This document shows, piece by piece, positions 40,510-48,588 of a stretch of 64,000 nt of DNA (its first letter is position 1; each line of letters starts with the position of its first letter). The position numbers and the translations under genes were made by a program. Source of the DNA: Candidatus Fredericiella danica (GTDB lineage Bacteria > Chloroflexota > Anaerolineae > Caldilineales > Caldilineaceae); the NCBI GenBank assembly GCA_016713335.1, contig JADJPH010000004.1, positions 62,001 to 126,000 of the forward strand. The letters run 5' to 3'. The notes beneath the pieces are model-generated. The model ran no database searches, was not told where the DNA came from, and worked only from the letters and a program-made list of their open reading frames with translations.

Positions 40510-40911
40510 ATGCGTCCAAAATCGATGCGCGACGTTACGTCCAACGGCGAAACGGGTTTGAATGACGGTCAGCCCCCAGCCGCACGTCGTGTGCGGGGGC
40601 TGCGCGACGTCATGTCCAGCCGAAAGATTGCCGGCCGTTCGGCGCCCGCCACGCGCTCGCAGCAATTAAGTGAAATTGCGTGGCTTGATCGCGAAATGGA
40701 GCGCTTGAATCGTGAGATGGGCATCCTGGATGCCAACCGCGCCCGGGTGGCCGGGCGTCTTCAGGAAGTCGTTGACCGCCGTGAGGCGATCCTCGGCGCG
40801 ATCCGCGATGACCTGGGTCTGCTGGTGCAGGCGCCCGCGCCTCAGCCAACGCATGCACGCGAAGAAGACGAGGTCGACACCCGTTCGGAAGCGTTTTCGC
40901 TGGAATACTAG
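40510..40911 (+). CDS. hypothetical coiled-coil protein of the gas vesicle cluster
   Basis: The 133-residue product begins three bases after the gvpN stop with a strong GGAGGAG site. Residues 50-100 (LSEIAWLDREMERLNREMGI and the following helix) form a clear coiled coil. The first 50 residues are basic and disordered, and the tail is acidic (REEDEVDTRSEAF). It resembles small accessory Gvp proteins in size and placement but I cannot match it to a named one. By position it may help GvpN, or it may bridge shell and assembly proteins. It has no cysteine and no membrane segment. Confidence 0.6.
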   Translation: MRPKSMRDVTSNGETGLNDGQPPAARRVRGLRDVMSSRKIAGRSAPATRSQQLSEIAWLDREMERLNREMGILDANRARVAGRLQEVVDRREAILGAIRDDLGLLVQAPAPQPTHAREEDEVDTRSEAFSLEY

Positions 40912-40935
40912 GGAAAAGACGAAGAGGTGAACACG

Positions 40936-41094
40936 ATGATTCCGCACAAGACGAGCAAATCCATTCGCACTCACCAGCACATTCGGACCATGCGTTCGCT
41001 GCGCACCAAGGTTGGCCCAGCACAAGGCCACTGGTCGCGCGTGCGCGAGTCAGAGCATATTCGCGGCCGGCTGCGCCGAGTGCAACCAGTATAG
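40936..41094 (+). CDS. small basic protein of the gas vesicle cluster
   Basis: This 52-codon frame is short and easily missed. It starts with GAAGAGGTGAACACG in front of ATG and encodes a very basic protein (MIPHKTSKSIRTHQHIRTMR and on), with about 13 Arg, six His and no acidic run. The next gene starts 44 bases later with its own good ribosome site, so the frame fills a gap in an otherwise compact operon. I do not recognise it. Such a charge suggests binding to RNA, to acidic Gvp tails or to membranes. Confidence 0.5.
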   Translation: MIPHKTSKSIRTHQHIRTMRSLRTKVGPAQGHWSRVRESEHIRGRLRRVQPV

Positions 41095-41138
41095 ACACAA
41101 GCATGGCATCTAGAACTCACTCTGGAGGAGACCGAATC

Positions 41139-41708
41139 ATGACTGATGCAAAGAAACCAAAGTCGAAGCCCGCGGTTGACAAGGAAACTGCCGACAAGGC
41201 TGCCAAAGATCTGGCAGGCGCTTCGGTGCACGTGGATCTGGGCCTTGGTGGCCTGTTTAAGGGGATTGGGAATCTGCTCGATCTGGTTTCGAACCTCTCA
41301 GAAGCAGGCGAGAATATCAGTCGCACCGGCGAGATGAAGTTCGGTGACGACGAGAAGATGAAGGGCGTATACGGCTTCACGATTCGCACCGGTCTGGGTG
41401 GCATGCCCAAGGTTGAGTCGTTCGGGAACATCCGCGAATCGGATGAGGGTCCCATCGTCGCCGATACACGGGAGCCGCTGGTCGACGTCTTCGAGGAAGA
41501 AAAGAATTATCTGTTGGTCGCTGAACTGCCCGGTGCTGCCGCTGACGAAGTTCAGGTTGAAGTGGATGGCGACGTGGTTGCACTGTCGACGACCGGTAAC
41601 CGCAAGTATGCCAAAGAGGTCTTGCTGCCTGGACCAGCGGTGCGTGAGGGCATGGCGCTTAACTACAATAATGGGGTATTGGAGGTTCGGCTGCCCAAGG
41701 CAAGCTGA
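41139..41708 (+). CDS. gvpH: GvpH-like Hsp20-family gas vesicle protein
   Basis: The 189-residue product has a Lys/Ala-rich start and the conserved segment LGLGGLFKGIGNLLDLVSNLSEAG. A TRTGLGGMPKVESFGN-like block follows, and then an alpha-crystallin-type domain (REPLVDVFEEEKNYLLVAELPG ... NGVLEVRLPKAS). This is the layout of GvpH, an Hsp20-like chaperone reported to bind other Gvp proteins in haloarchaea. The ATG follows TGGAGGAG. It stands directly before the HExxH protein and the Cdc48-type ATPase, as part of a chaperone-rich block. Confidence 0.85.
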   Translation: MTDAKKPKSKPAVDKETADKAAKDLAGASVHVDLGLGGLFKGIGNLLDLVSNLSEAGENISRTGEMKFGDDEKMKGVYGFTIRTGLGGMPKVESFGNIRESDEGPIVADTREPLVDVFEEEKNYLLVAELPGAAADEVQVEVDGDVVALSTTGNRKYAKEVLLPGPAVREGMALNYNNGVLEVRLPKAS

Positions 41709-41716
41709 GGTGAGCG

Positions 41717-42784
41717 ATGGCTGCGGCAAATCATGCGGTCAAGCATTTTGGTCTGCACCGCTTCGAGAACGTTGAGTTACGGGTTGTGGCCGATGCGGAA
41801 GATGGGATTCTGCGGGTCGAGCAGGCTGCACTCGATGTATTAGCGAAGCTTGCTACGGATGCGCGCTGGCAGCACGAAACGGTTACGCTCTTCGTGCTCA
41901 ACGACCTACAACCGCTGGTCCGCCAACTAGACACCACGGGCCGGCGACCGGCGGATGCCCGGCTACAGCGCCGGGAAGATCTGCTGAGTCGCCCCCTGGT
42001 GAACGTGTACGACCTGGCGTCACCCACCGCGTGTAACGTGTTCATGAACCGGCAGGCGATGATGGCGGCAGGTTATTGGGAAGATGCGGAATCGATTCGT
42101 GCGCTACTCGCCCATGAGCATGCTCACCCGCTGGCCGAGAATCAACTCATTGCCACGCTGCGAACGCTTTCGATCGATAGTCGCTTGACGCTCCAGGGCG
42201 ATTGGGCGGCCGACCCGGCGCGCGCACGTGGGTGGGCTGAGCGGGCGCATCAGCAAGTGGCGGCATTGATATCGCAACTGTTTCTCATCGGGCCACGAGA
42301 AGTGTTTACCAATCAGATTGCTATTGAGGCGGGATTCGACCATGCGCTCTACCACCTCAACCGGCGCAATGTGCATAACCTGGTGGCCGGCATGGCGTTT
42401 CGGCCGCTGCTGGCGCAGCAACTCGAGGCGGTTGTCGCGGCTGGGCAGTTGACGAAGGCGGGCGCTGCGTTGCTGCAGTTTATCGGCGATCTGCAAGCGT
42501 ATCTGCCGTTGACCATGGAAGTCGCGCCATTTCGGCGTGCAAATGCCAAAGCCAAGGCACGTGAACTAATGAAGCCTTTGTATCACGACGTGTTTTCAGG
42601 GCTCGAACCTGAAGTGAAACCTTTGTTTGAAGAATTGATCGGGCAGTACCGTCTGATGGACCCAAACGCAGGCGTGGAAGCGGCGCGCGCGCTGGCCCTT
42701 TACGGTCTGGCGCGTGCCGGCGAGGCACTCGCCGACTATGACGCCGAACTATCCTATTCTGTTGAAGCGGGCACGCAGGCCTAG
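41717..42784 (+). CDS. unknown protein with HExxH-type motif in the gas vesicle cluster
   Basis: This 355-residue protein starts eight bases after gvpH. At residues 133-137 it has HEHAH within LLAHEHAHPLAENQ, which fits the HExxH zinc-protease pattern, with a possible third ligand Glu at 141. The rest is largely helical (LYHLNRRNVHNLVAGMAF, AYLPLTMEVAPFRRANAKAK). I do not recognise the family. Metallopeptidase activity is only a suggestion: the motif is short and His-rich stretches occur by chance. If real, a protease beside a Cdc48-type unfoldase would point to controlled breakdown of vesicle proteins. A stem-loop (42788-42813) separates it from the next gene. Confidence 0.5.
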   Translation: MAAANHAVKHFGLHRFENVELRVVADAEDGILRVEQAALDVLAKLATDARWQHETVTLFVLNDLQPLVRQLDTTGRRPADARLQRREDLLSRPLVNVYDLASPTACNVFMNRQAMMAAGYWEDAESIRALLAHEHAHPLAENQLIATLRTLSIDSRLTLQGDWAADPARARGWAERAHQQVAALISQLFLIGPREVFTNQIAIEAGFDHALYHLNRRNVHNLVAGMAFRPLLAQQLEAVVAAGQLTKAGAALLQFIGDLQAYLPLTMEVAPFRRANAKAKARELMKPLYHDVFSGLEPEVKPLFEELIGQYRLMDPNAGVEAARALALYGLARAGEALADYDAELSYSVEAGTQA

Positions 42785-42787
42785 GCC

Positions 42788-42813
42788 CCGCGCCACCTTT
42801 CGGGCTGGCGCGG
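42788..42813 (+). other. stem-loop between the HExxH gene and the Cdc48-type gene
   Basis: CCGCGCCA (42788-42795) pairs with TGGCGCGG (42806-42813) around a ten-base loop. There is no T-run. It may protect the mRNA or adjust the level of the downstream ATPase. Confidence 0.35.
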
Positions 42814-42861
42814 CAGGGTGTTTGGCGCCGCGAACACTGATTTAAGTCAAGGAGTTTTCTT

Positions 42862-45045
42862 GTGGATACCGTCAAGCAGGCAGAAACTGCCGACCAGCCC
42901 TCACAAGGACTGCGCCTGCGGGTCGTGGAGGCGCATCCCCGCGATGCGGGTCGTGGCATCGTGCGCATTGATCCAGCCGATCTGGAGCGCATGGGCGCAG
43001 CCATCGGCGACACTGTCATGGTTCAAGGCGAACGAGCGACGGTCGCCAAGGCCATGCCCGCCTACCTACCTGATCGCGGCAAAAGCATCCTTCAGATCGA
43101 CGGCATCACGCGTGAGAACGCGGGGGCAAGTCTGGATGCGACCGTTGCGGTCACGCGTGCACGAATTGATCCGGCGCAGTCGATTTCGTTGAAACCGCTG
43201 ACCGGCATGTCGCGCGGCGGGCGCAGCCATAGTCAATATCTCAGCCGGTTGTTGGTCGGTCGCCCCTTTGTTGCCGGCGATCGTGTCCGTGTGGATCTGG
43301 TTGGCACCAGTGCGCGTGACTATCGTGTTGAGGCGGTGGCACCAAAGGGCGCGGTCATCGTGACCAACGGCACCCGGCTCAACCTGCGCGAAGAGGTCGA
43401 AGTGGAGCAGCGGCGCACCGGTGTCACCTATGAAGACATCGGCGGTCTCCATCGGGAAACGCAGCGGATCCGTGAGATGATCGAACTGCCGCTCAAGTAT
43501 CCAGAGGTTTTTGAGCGACTTGGCATTGATGCGCCGCGCGGCGTGCTGCTCTACGGGCCACCGGGGTCTGGCAAGACCTTGATCGCCCGCGCCGTCGCCA
43601 ACGAGACAAATGCGCACTTCATCTCGATCGCCGGTCCTGAGATCATCCATAAATTCTATGGGGAATCTGAGGCGCATCTCCGCCAGATCTTCGAAGAGGC
43701 CGAAAAGCGGGCGCCCAGCATCATCTTCCTGGATGAAATCGATGCGATCGCCCCGAAGCGCGAAGAAACGAGTGGTGACAAGCAGGTCGAGAAGCGCGTG
43801 GTGGCGCAGTTGCTTGCCCTGATGGACGGGCTGAAAAGCCGAGGCCGCGTGATCGTGATTGGCGCCACCAATATCCCGAATACACTGGATCCAGCCCTAC
43901 GCCGCCCGGGCCGCTTTGACCGTGAGTTGTCAATTGCCATCCCTGACCAACCTGGGCGCCTTGAAATCCTTGAGATTCATACGCGCGGGATGCCATTGGC
44001 CGACGATGTTGACCTGCCCTGGCTGTCTGCGGTGACGCATGGTTTTGTGGGGGCGGACCTTGAAGCGCTCTGTCGCGAGGCGGCCATGACCGCCTTGCGC
44101 AAACTGATTCCAAATATCGACTTTGCGGAAGCCGCGATCCCGATCGAACAGATCGAGGCGCTCCAGATTTCGATGGATCACTTCCGCGGCGCACTGGCCG
44201 AAGTTGAGCCCTCGGCAATTCGCGAGGTCTTCACGGAAGTGCCCGATGTCAGTTGGGACGACATCGGCGGGCTGGAGCATATCAAGGAGGCTCTGCGGGA
44301 AGCGGTCGAATGGCCGATCCAGTATCCTGACCTTTATACGTTTGCCGGGACGACGCCACCCAAGGGCATTCTGTTGTCAGGTTCGCCTGGCACTGGTAAA
44401 ACGCTGCTGGCCAAGGCCGTCGCCCGGCAGAGCGGGGCGAACTTCATTTCAGTCAAGGGGCCGGCACTGATGAGCAAGTGGGTAGGCGAGTCAGAAAAAG
44501 GCGTGCGCGAAATCTTCCATAAGGCGCGGCTCGCCCACCCGTGCATCATCTTTTTTGATGAGATTGATGCGCTGGCTCCGACGCGAGGTGCGGGGAGCAG
44601 CGACGTGACGGAACGCGTACTCAGCCAGATGCTGACGGAGATGGATGGGATCGAGGCGCTGCAAGGCGTCATGGTGCTGGCTGCCACCAATCGGCCCGAT
44701 ATGCTCGATCCCGCCTTGATGCGCACCGGGCGCTTTGACGTCAAGTTCGAGTTGCCCGTACCCGACCGTGCTGCCCGTGAGGCAATCTTTGGCGTCCACA
44801 CGCGGCGCAAGCCGGTGGGAAAAGACGTCGACCTTGTGGAACTTGCGGCCTTGACTGAGGGGAAATCCGGCGCTGACATTGAAGGTGTTTGCCGGCGTGC
44901 CGCTGTATCAGCGATTCGCGAATATCTTAGCAAGAACGTGGTGACGCCGAGCGACGGCAGCGCCAAGAACGCGGAAGCGAATCGGTATCACGATTTCACA
45001 ATTTTGCGCCGGCACTTTGTTGAGGCGATTGGAGAAGGGGACTAG
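42862..45045 (+). CDS. Cdc48/VAT-type double AAA+ ATPase
   Basis: The 727-residue product starts at GTG behind AAGGAG. A Cdc48 N-domain (about 15-190, LRLRVVEAHPRDAGRGIVRI) is followed by two AAA+ modules. D1 has Walker A GPPGSGKT, Walker B IIFLDEIDAI and pore loop KFYGES. D2 has Walker A GSPGTGKT, Walker B IIFFDEIDAL and pore loop KWVGES. Arginine fingers fit RRPGRFDR and MRTGRFD. All ATPase residues seem intact. Such hexamers pull on proteins to unfold them or take complexes apart. The acidic, ubiquitin-related partner systems of eukaryotes are absent. It is embedded between gvpH and a GvpF/L gene, so vesicle proteins are probable substrates. Confidence 0.92.
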   Translation: MDTVKQAETADQPSQGLRLRVVEAHPRDAGRGIVRIDPADLERMGAAIGDTVMVQGERATVAKAMPAYLPDRGKSILQIDGITRENAGASLDATVAVTRARIDPAQSISLKPLTGMSRGGRSHSQYLSRLLVGRPFVAGDRVRVDLVGTSARDYRVEAVAPKGAVIVTNGTRLNLREEVEVEQRRTGVTYEDIGGLHRETQRIREMIELPLKYPEVFERLGIDAPRGVLLYGPPGSGKTLIARAVANETNAHFISIAGPEIIHKFYGESEAHLRQIFEEAEKRAPSIIFLDEIDAIAPKREETSGDKQVEKRVVAQLLALMDGLKSRGRVIVIGATNIPNTLDPALRRPGRFDRELSIAIPDQPGRLEILEIHTRGMPLADDVDLPWLSAVTHGFVGADLEALCREAAMTALRKLIPNIDFAEAAIPIEQIEALQISMDHFRGALAEVEPSAIREVFTEVPDVSWDDIGGLEHIKEALREAVEWPIQYPDLYTFAGTTPPKGILLSGSPGTGKTLLAKAVARQSGANFISVKGPALMSKWVGESEKGVREIFHKARLAHPCIIFFDEIDALAPTRGAGSSDVTERVLSQMLTEMDGIEALQGVMVLAATNRPDMLDPALMRTGRFDVKFELPVPDRAAREAIFGVHTRRKPVGKDVDLVELAALTEGKSGADIEGVCRRAAVSAIREYLSKNVVTPSDGSAKNAEANRYHDFTILRRHFVEAIGEGD

Positions 45046-45048
45046 GTT

Positions 45049-46129
45049 ATGAAGGTTGTTTATGGCATTACGCCCACGAAACAGGTGCCGGCGGCAGGAA
45101 TTGCGGTTTCGGGGCTGGCCGGGCAGGGGCTGGAAGTCGTGGCCCACAACGGCATTGCGGCCATCGTCAGCGATGCCCCCCCTTTTGACTATGCTAGCCT
45201 GCCCAAGCAGCAATTAGTCAAAGTGCTCAGCCAGCATCAGTACACAACCGAGCAAATCATGCGAGTGACGGCAACCCTGCTGCCGGTCAAATTCGGCACC
45301 CTCCTCAATCGGCGGGATGTTGAGAAAATGCTTGCGCAGGCATGTCCTGACTTTACGCAAGCGCTTGACAACCTGAAGGGCAACATCGAAGTCGAGTTGA
45401 TCGTCATCTGGGATCCGCAGCGTGTATTTGTTGAATTGGCGCAGACTCCCGAGATCGCTGAGTTGCTGAGTCTTGCGCCCGGTCTGCCGCCGGAGCAGGT
45501 TCAGCAATTACAGATCGCCGTTGGCGTGCGCGTCAAGCAACTGCTTGATGCCCGTCGCGAACAAATTGCCCAGATCGTGCAGGGTGCGCTCTCCGAACTG
45601 GCGACTGATGTAGAAGCCAACGCGATTGTGAACGACCAGGTCGTGGCGAATTTCGCCTTCCTGTTGCCGGAAGCAAACCAATCAGAATTTGAGCGGCGCG
45701 TTGAATCGCTTGATGAGCAGTTTGGTGGTAATCTTACATTTAAGGTCGTCGGTCCGTTGCCTCCGTACAGCTTTGGCACAGTGGAAATTGAGCACTTGTT
45801 GCCGGAAGATATTGCATGGGCGCGCGAGATCTTGGGTCTTTCGTTCGCTGCAACAGGGGAACAGATTCGCGCTGGCCTACTTGCAGCAAGCGCGACTGGC
45901 GCATCCGGATAACAATCCTCAAGATGAACAGGCCGCGCAACACTTCAACGAAGTCAATAGCGCCTACCGCATGCTGAAATCGTGCGCAGAATATGATCGG
46001 CGAGCGACTGCCCCGACAATCGCAGCAGCGGACTATCGTTGCGATTTCGAGCAGAGCGCCAAGGCGGGGGTTTTGGTCGTATCCATCAGCCGTTCGTCCG
46101 AACTAGTGGCGCGGGGGAAAACCGCTTAG
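45049..46129 (+). CDS. gvpF: GvpF/L protein fused to a DnaJ J-domain (one frameshift)
   Basis: Residues 1-245 form a GvpF/GvpL protein: KVVYGITP at the start, TLLPVKFGTLLNRRDVEKML, and the closing KVVGPLPPYSFGTVEIE. The protein continues LPEDIAWAREILGLSFAATGEQIRA; after one extra G near 45875 is removed it reads AAYLQQARLAHPDNNPQDEQ and HFNEVNSAYRMLKS. That is a complete J-domain with helices I-III and the HPD motif that stimulates Hsp70. If the frameshift is real, the first part ends at 45912 with a truncated J-domain. J-domain fusion links vesicle nucleation by GvpF/L to the DnaK cycle. It starts three bases after the Cdc48-type gene. Confidence 0.82.
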
Positions 46130-46141
46130 GAGAGATTACGC

Positions 46142-46909
46142 ATGCAACCGGAAGGCGTCGACCGACAGTATCTGTACTGTTTTTATCGGGGATCGCAGCC
46201 TGAAACATTCACAAGCAAGGGCATGGGCGAGCGTGGAGATCCTGTCGTCACCATCATCTACAAGGATCTGACTGCCGTCGTAAGCACTTCGCCTGAAGCT
46301 GAATACGATAGCTCGCGGCGCAACATGATGAACCATACGAGGGTGTTGGAAGAGGTGATGGATCGGCATTCTATCTTGCCGATTCGATTCAACACCATCG
46401 GACCTGACAAAGAGACTGTCAACCGACTCCTCGCGGATCGCCACGATGAGTTGATGGGTGAACTTGCGCGCATGGAAGGCAAGATTGAGATGGGGCTTAA
46501 GGCGCTCTGGTTTGAAGGCATTATCTTCGACGAGATCCTGGCTGAGCGGCCCGATATTCGGCAGTTGCGCGACTCCTTGCAGGGAAAATCGCCCGAACGT
46601 ACCTACTATGAACGGATCCATCTTGGTGAACTCGTCGAAAAGGCCGTGATCGAGAAGCGCAGAGCCGATGAAGATCGGATTGTTGAGCAGTTGCGGCCCT
46701 TTGCCGTTGAGACCAAACTGAATGACATCTTTGGTGACCGCATGATTTTGAATGCGGCATTCCTGGTTGAGCGCAAGCAGGAACCAAAGCTTGATGCTTC
46801 GATCCAAGCACTCGATCAGGAGTGGAAACAGCGTGTGCTGTTCCGCTATGTAGGTCCGGTGCCGCCTTACAACTTCGTGAACCTGGTGATTCACTGGAAT
46901 AAGGCATGA
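46142..46909 (+). CDS. gvpL: GvpF/GvpL family gas vesicle protein
   Basis: This 255-residue protein shows the usual two-domain GvpF/L pattern. The N-terminal part has YLYCFYRG and DLTAVVSTSP, then MDRHSILPIRFNTIGPD, and the end reads RVLFRYVGPVPPYNFVNLVI. GvpF/L proteins bind GvpA and are thought to keep it soluble and help start the shell. The ATG follows AGGAGAG. It is the second of four paralogues in the cluster and the one most like classical GvpL. Its stop is followed after one base by gvpG. Confidence 0.92.
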   Translation: MQPEGVDRQYLYCFYRGSQPETFTSKGMGERGDPVVTIIYKDLTAVVSTSPEAEYDSSRRNMMNHTRVLEEVMDRHSILPIRFNTIGPDKETVNRLLADRHDELMGELARMEGKIEMGLKALWFEGIIFDEILAERPDIRQLRDSLQGKSPERTYYERIHLGELVEKAVIEKRRADEDRIVEQLRPFAVETKLNDIFGDRMILNAAFLVERKQEPKLDASIQALDQEWKQRVLFRYVGPVPPYNFVNLVIHWNKA

Positions 46910-46910
46910 T

Positions 46911-47165
46911 ATGAACTGGCTCGGCTATCTTCTCACATTTCCGGTGAGCGTACCCATGGAGGCAGCGTTGTGGACTGCGCGCAAACTTGCCGAACGCGCA
47001 GAAGAAATTTACTACGACGACGGGCCGATCCGGGCGGCATTGATGGAACTGGAGATGAAGCTCGACCTTGGTGAAATCGATGAAGCGTCATTTGAGGAAG
47101 AGGAAACTGAGTTGTTGCGGCGGTTGAAGGAAGTACGTGAGTACAAGGCAGGTAATGCAGGATGA
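46911..47165 (+). CDS. gvpG: gas vesicle protein GvpG
   Basis: The 84-residue product opens with a hydrophobic segment (LLTFPVSVPMEAALW) and continues with a charged helix (ALMELEMKLDLGEIDEASFE) that ends in RLKEVREYK. The length and the LDLGEIDEASFEEEE block are typical of GvpG, a small essential accessory protein that interacts with GvpF/L in assembly. The gene starts one base after the preceding gvpL stop and is clearly part of the same operon. No cysteine is present. Confidence 0.9.
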   Translation: MNWLGYLLTFPVSVPMEAALWTARKLAERAEEIYYDDGPIRAALMELEMKLDLGEIDEASFEEEETELLRRLKEVREYKAGNAG

Positions 47166-47185
47166 AAAAAAAGGAGAGCGGACCC

Positions 47186-47443
47186 ATGAAGGCAATGGAT
47201 GTGGCGCTACAAGCAAAAAGGAGATCCAGGCGCTGACTGGCCTGGACGCTGAGACAGTTTCGTCGATCCAGCACCAGGGTGATGGCTGGGTCGTGACGAT
47301 CGACACGATCGAACTTCATATGACGCCCATCGCGTGACGTGCTTGCGATCTATGATGTCCAGTTGGATAACGAGGGCAGTGTCATGGGTTACCGCCGCAT
47401 CGGTCGCTATGTGCGGTCGCAGGTGGAGATCACGAATGGCTGA
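47186..47443 (+). CDS. gvpO: gas vesicle protein GvpO (two frameshifts)
   Basis: Once repaired, the frame from the ATG at 47186 (behind AAAAAGGAG) reads KEIQALTGLDAETVSSIQHQ, then DGWVVTIDTIELHM, then RDVLAIYDVQLDNEG and YRRIGRYVRSQVE. This is the GvpO family core. The two breaks are near 47218, where one A is missing from an A-run, and near 47332, where one base is missing. The repaired length is about 86 residues, short for GvpO because the N-terminal extension is small. GvpO is needed for vesicle formation in several organisms. The stop overlaps the next gene by eight bases. Confidence 0.8.
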
Positions 47444-48328
47444 TGGTGCGAGCGCCGACGGCAACGGCGACGCTTTGCAGGCAGACACCGGAGAAGTTTA
47501 CACTGATCCGGTCTATGTTTATGCCCTTGTGCGTCAGGTGCCGTCGCTTGTGTTGCCGGAGATGGGCATTGATAGCCAGCGGCCCGTGGAACTTCTGTCG
47601 ACAGGCGCCGTGGCGGCGGTCTTCAGCACGGTGCGTCACGAATTATTCAATGAGGCTGCCATCGAGGCTGGGTTGCGGAACCGCGCCTGGCTAGAGGCGC
47701 ATGTGTTGGTGCATCAGCAGGTCATCGATGCCCTGGTTGGTTCGGGTGCAACGGTCATTCCGATGCGCTTTTGCACCTCTATCGTGACCGCGGCGCCGTG
47801 CTGGAGATCATGGCGCGCCACGCTCCGGCACTCATCGCCGAACTGGAGCGGCTTGATGGGCGGCAAGAGTGGGGTGTAAAACAGGTGGTCGATGTCGCCG
47901 CCCTACAGGCGGCATTGGCACGTGGGGATGAAGCGCTGGCGGTTGCGGCGGACGATTCGATCGAACAATTGCGCCGGCAGATTGCTGGCATGAGTCCAGG
48001 CGCCGCGTTCTTGCTCAAAAAAAAGTTGTCGTCCCTCATCGCCGAGCGGGCACAGGCGATTGCGTTTGCCGTTGCGGACGCAGTGCACCTTGCGTTATCA
48101 GATCAGGCGGTCGAGGCAGTGACCAATCCACTGCCTCAGGACCGTCCGGACGTATGCTTGAATGGCGCCTACCTGGTTGAGTTGCCGAAGACCAGCGAAT
48201 TTGTGGCGACACTGGAAGGTGCGAGCAATCAGTATGCTGCGGCCGGCATTTCGTTCGAACTAAGCGGTCCGTGGCCTGCATATCATTTTCTGACGCTCGA
48301 TTTGAACGAGCCTGCGCAATCAATATGA
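47436..48328 (+). CDS. gvpF: GvpF/GvpL family gas vesicle protein (one frameshift)
   Basis: The start at 47436 overlaps the gvpO end and gives an acidic leader, then VYVYALVRQVPSLVLPEMGI. The signature TVIPMRFG, followed by LYRDRGAVLEIMARHAPALI, is interrupted near 47770 by one missing base. The end, GPWPAYHFLTLDL, is the usual GvpF/L C-terminus. It is the third GvpF/L paralogue. Its stop overlaps the next start as ATGA, so translation is coupled to the GvpJ-type gene. It probably acts with the other paralogues in nucleation or chaperoning of GvpA. Confidence 0.85.
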
Positions 48329-48588
48329 CGACTGACGTTACGCTTCGCCACAAAGATGTCACCCTGCTTGAAATATTGGATCGCGTGCTGGATAAAGGGG
48401 TGGTGGTGGCAGGCGACCTGACGATTTCGGTGGCCGATGTAGATCTGATCTATCTAGGCATTCGTGTCCTCCTCTGTTCCGTCGAGACGATGGAGCACTT
48501 GCGCCGGCCGGAAGCGACCAGGAGCGCCACTGAAGTGCATGAAGCCATCCTGAGCGCGGCCGGGATTGCATCTGGAGAGGGACCGTGA
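48325..48588 (+). CDS. gvpJ: GvpA-family minor protein (GvpJ/GvpS type)
   Basis: The 87-residue product carries the GvpA-like core VTLLEILDRVLDKGVVVAGD, then SVADVDLIYLGIRVLLCSV. The tail after the core is longer and more polar than in GvpA and contains a Cys in the second strand region. This is the pattern of GvpJ, GvpM and GvpS minor shell proteins, which are required for shape or nucleation. The ATG overlaps the preceding stop and its TGA overlaps the next GTG, so three genes are chained by four-base overlaps. Which of J, M or S it is cannot be decided by eye. Confidence 0.85.
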   Translation: MTTDVTLRHKDVTLLEILDRVLDKGVVVAGDLTISVADVDLIYLGIRVLLCSVETMEHLRRPEATRSATEVHEAILSAAGIASGEGP

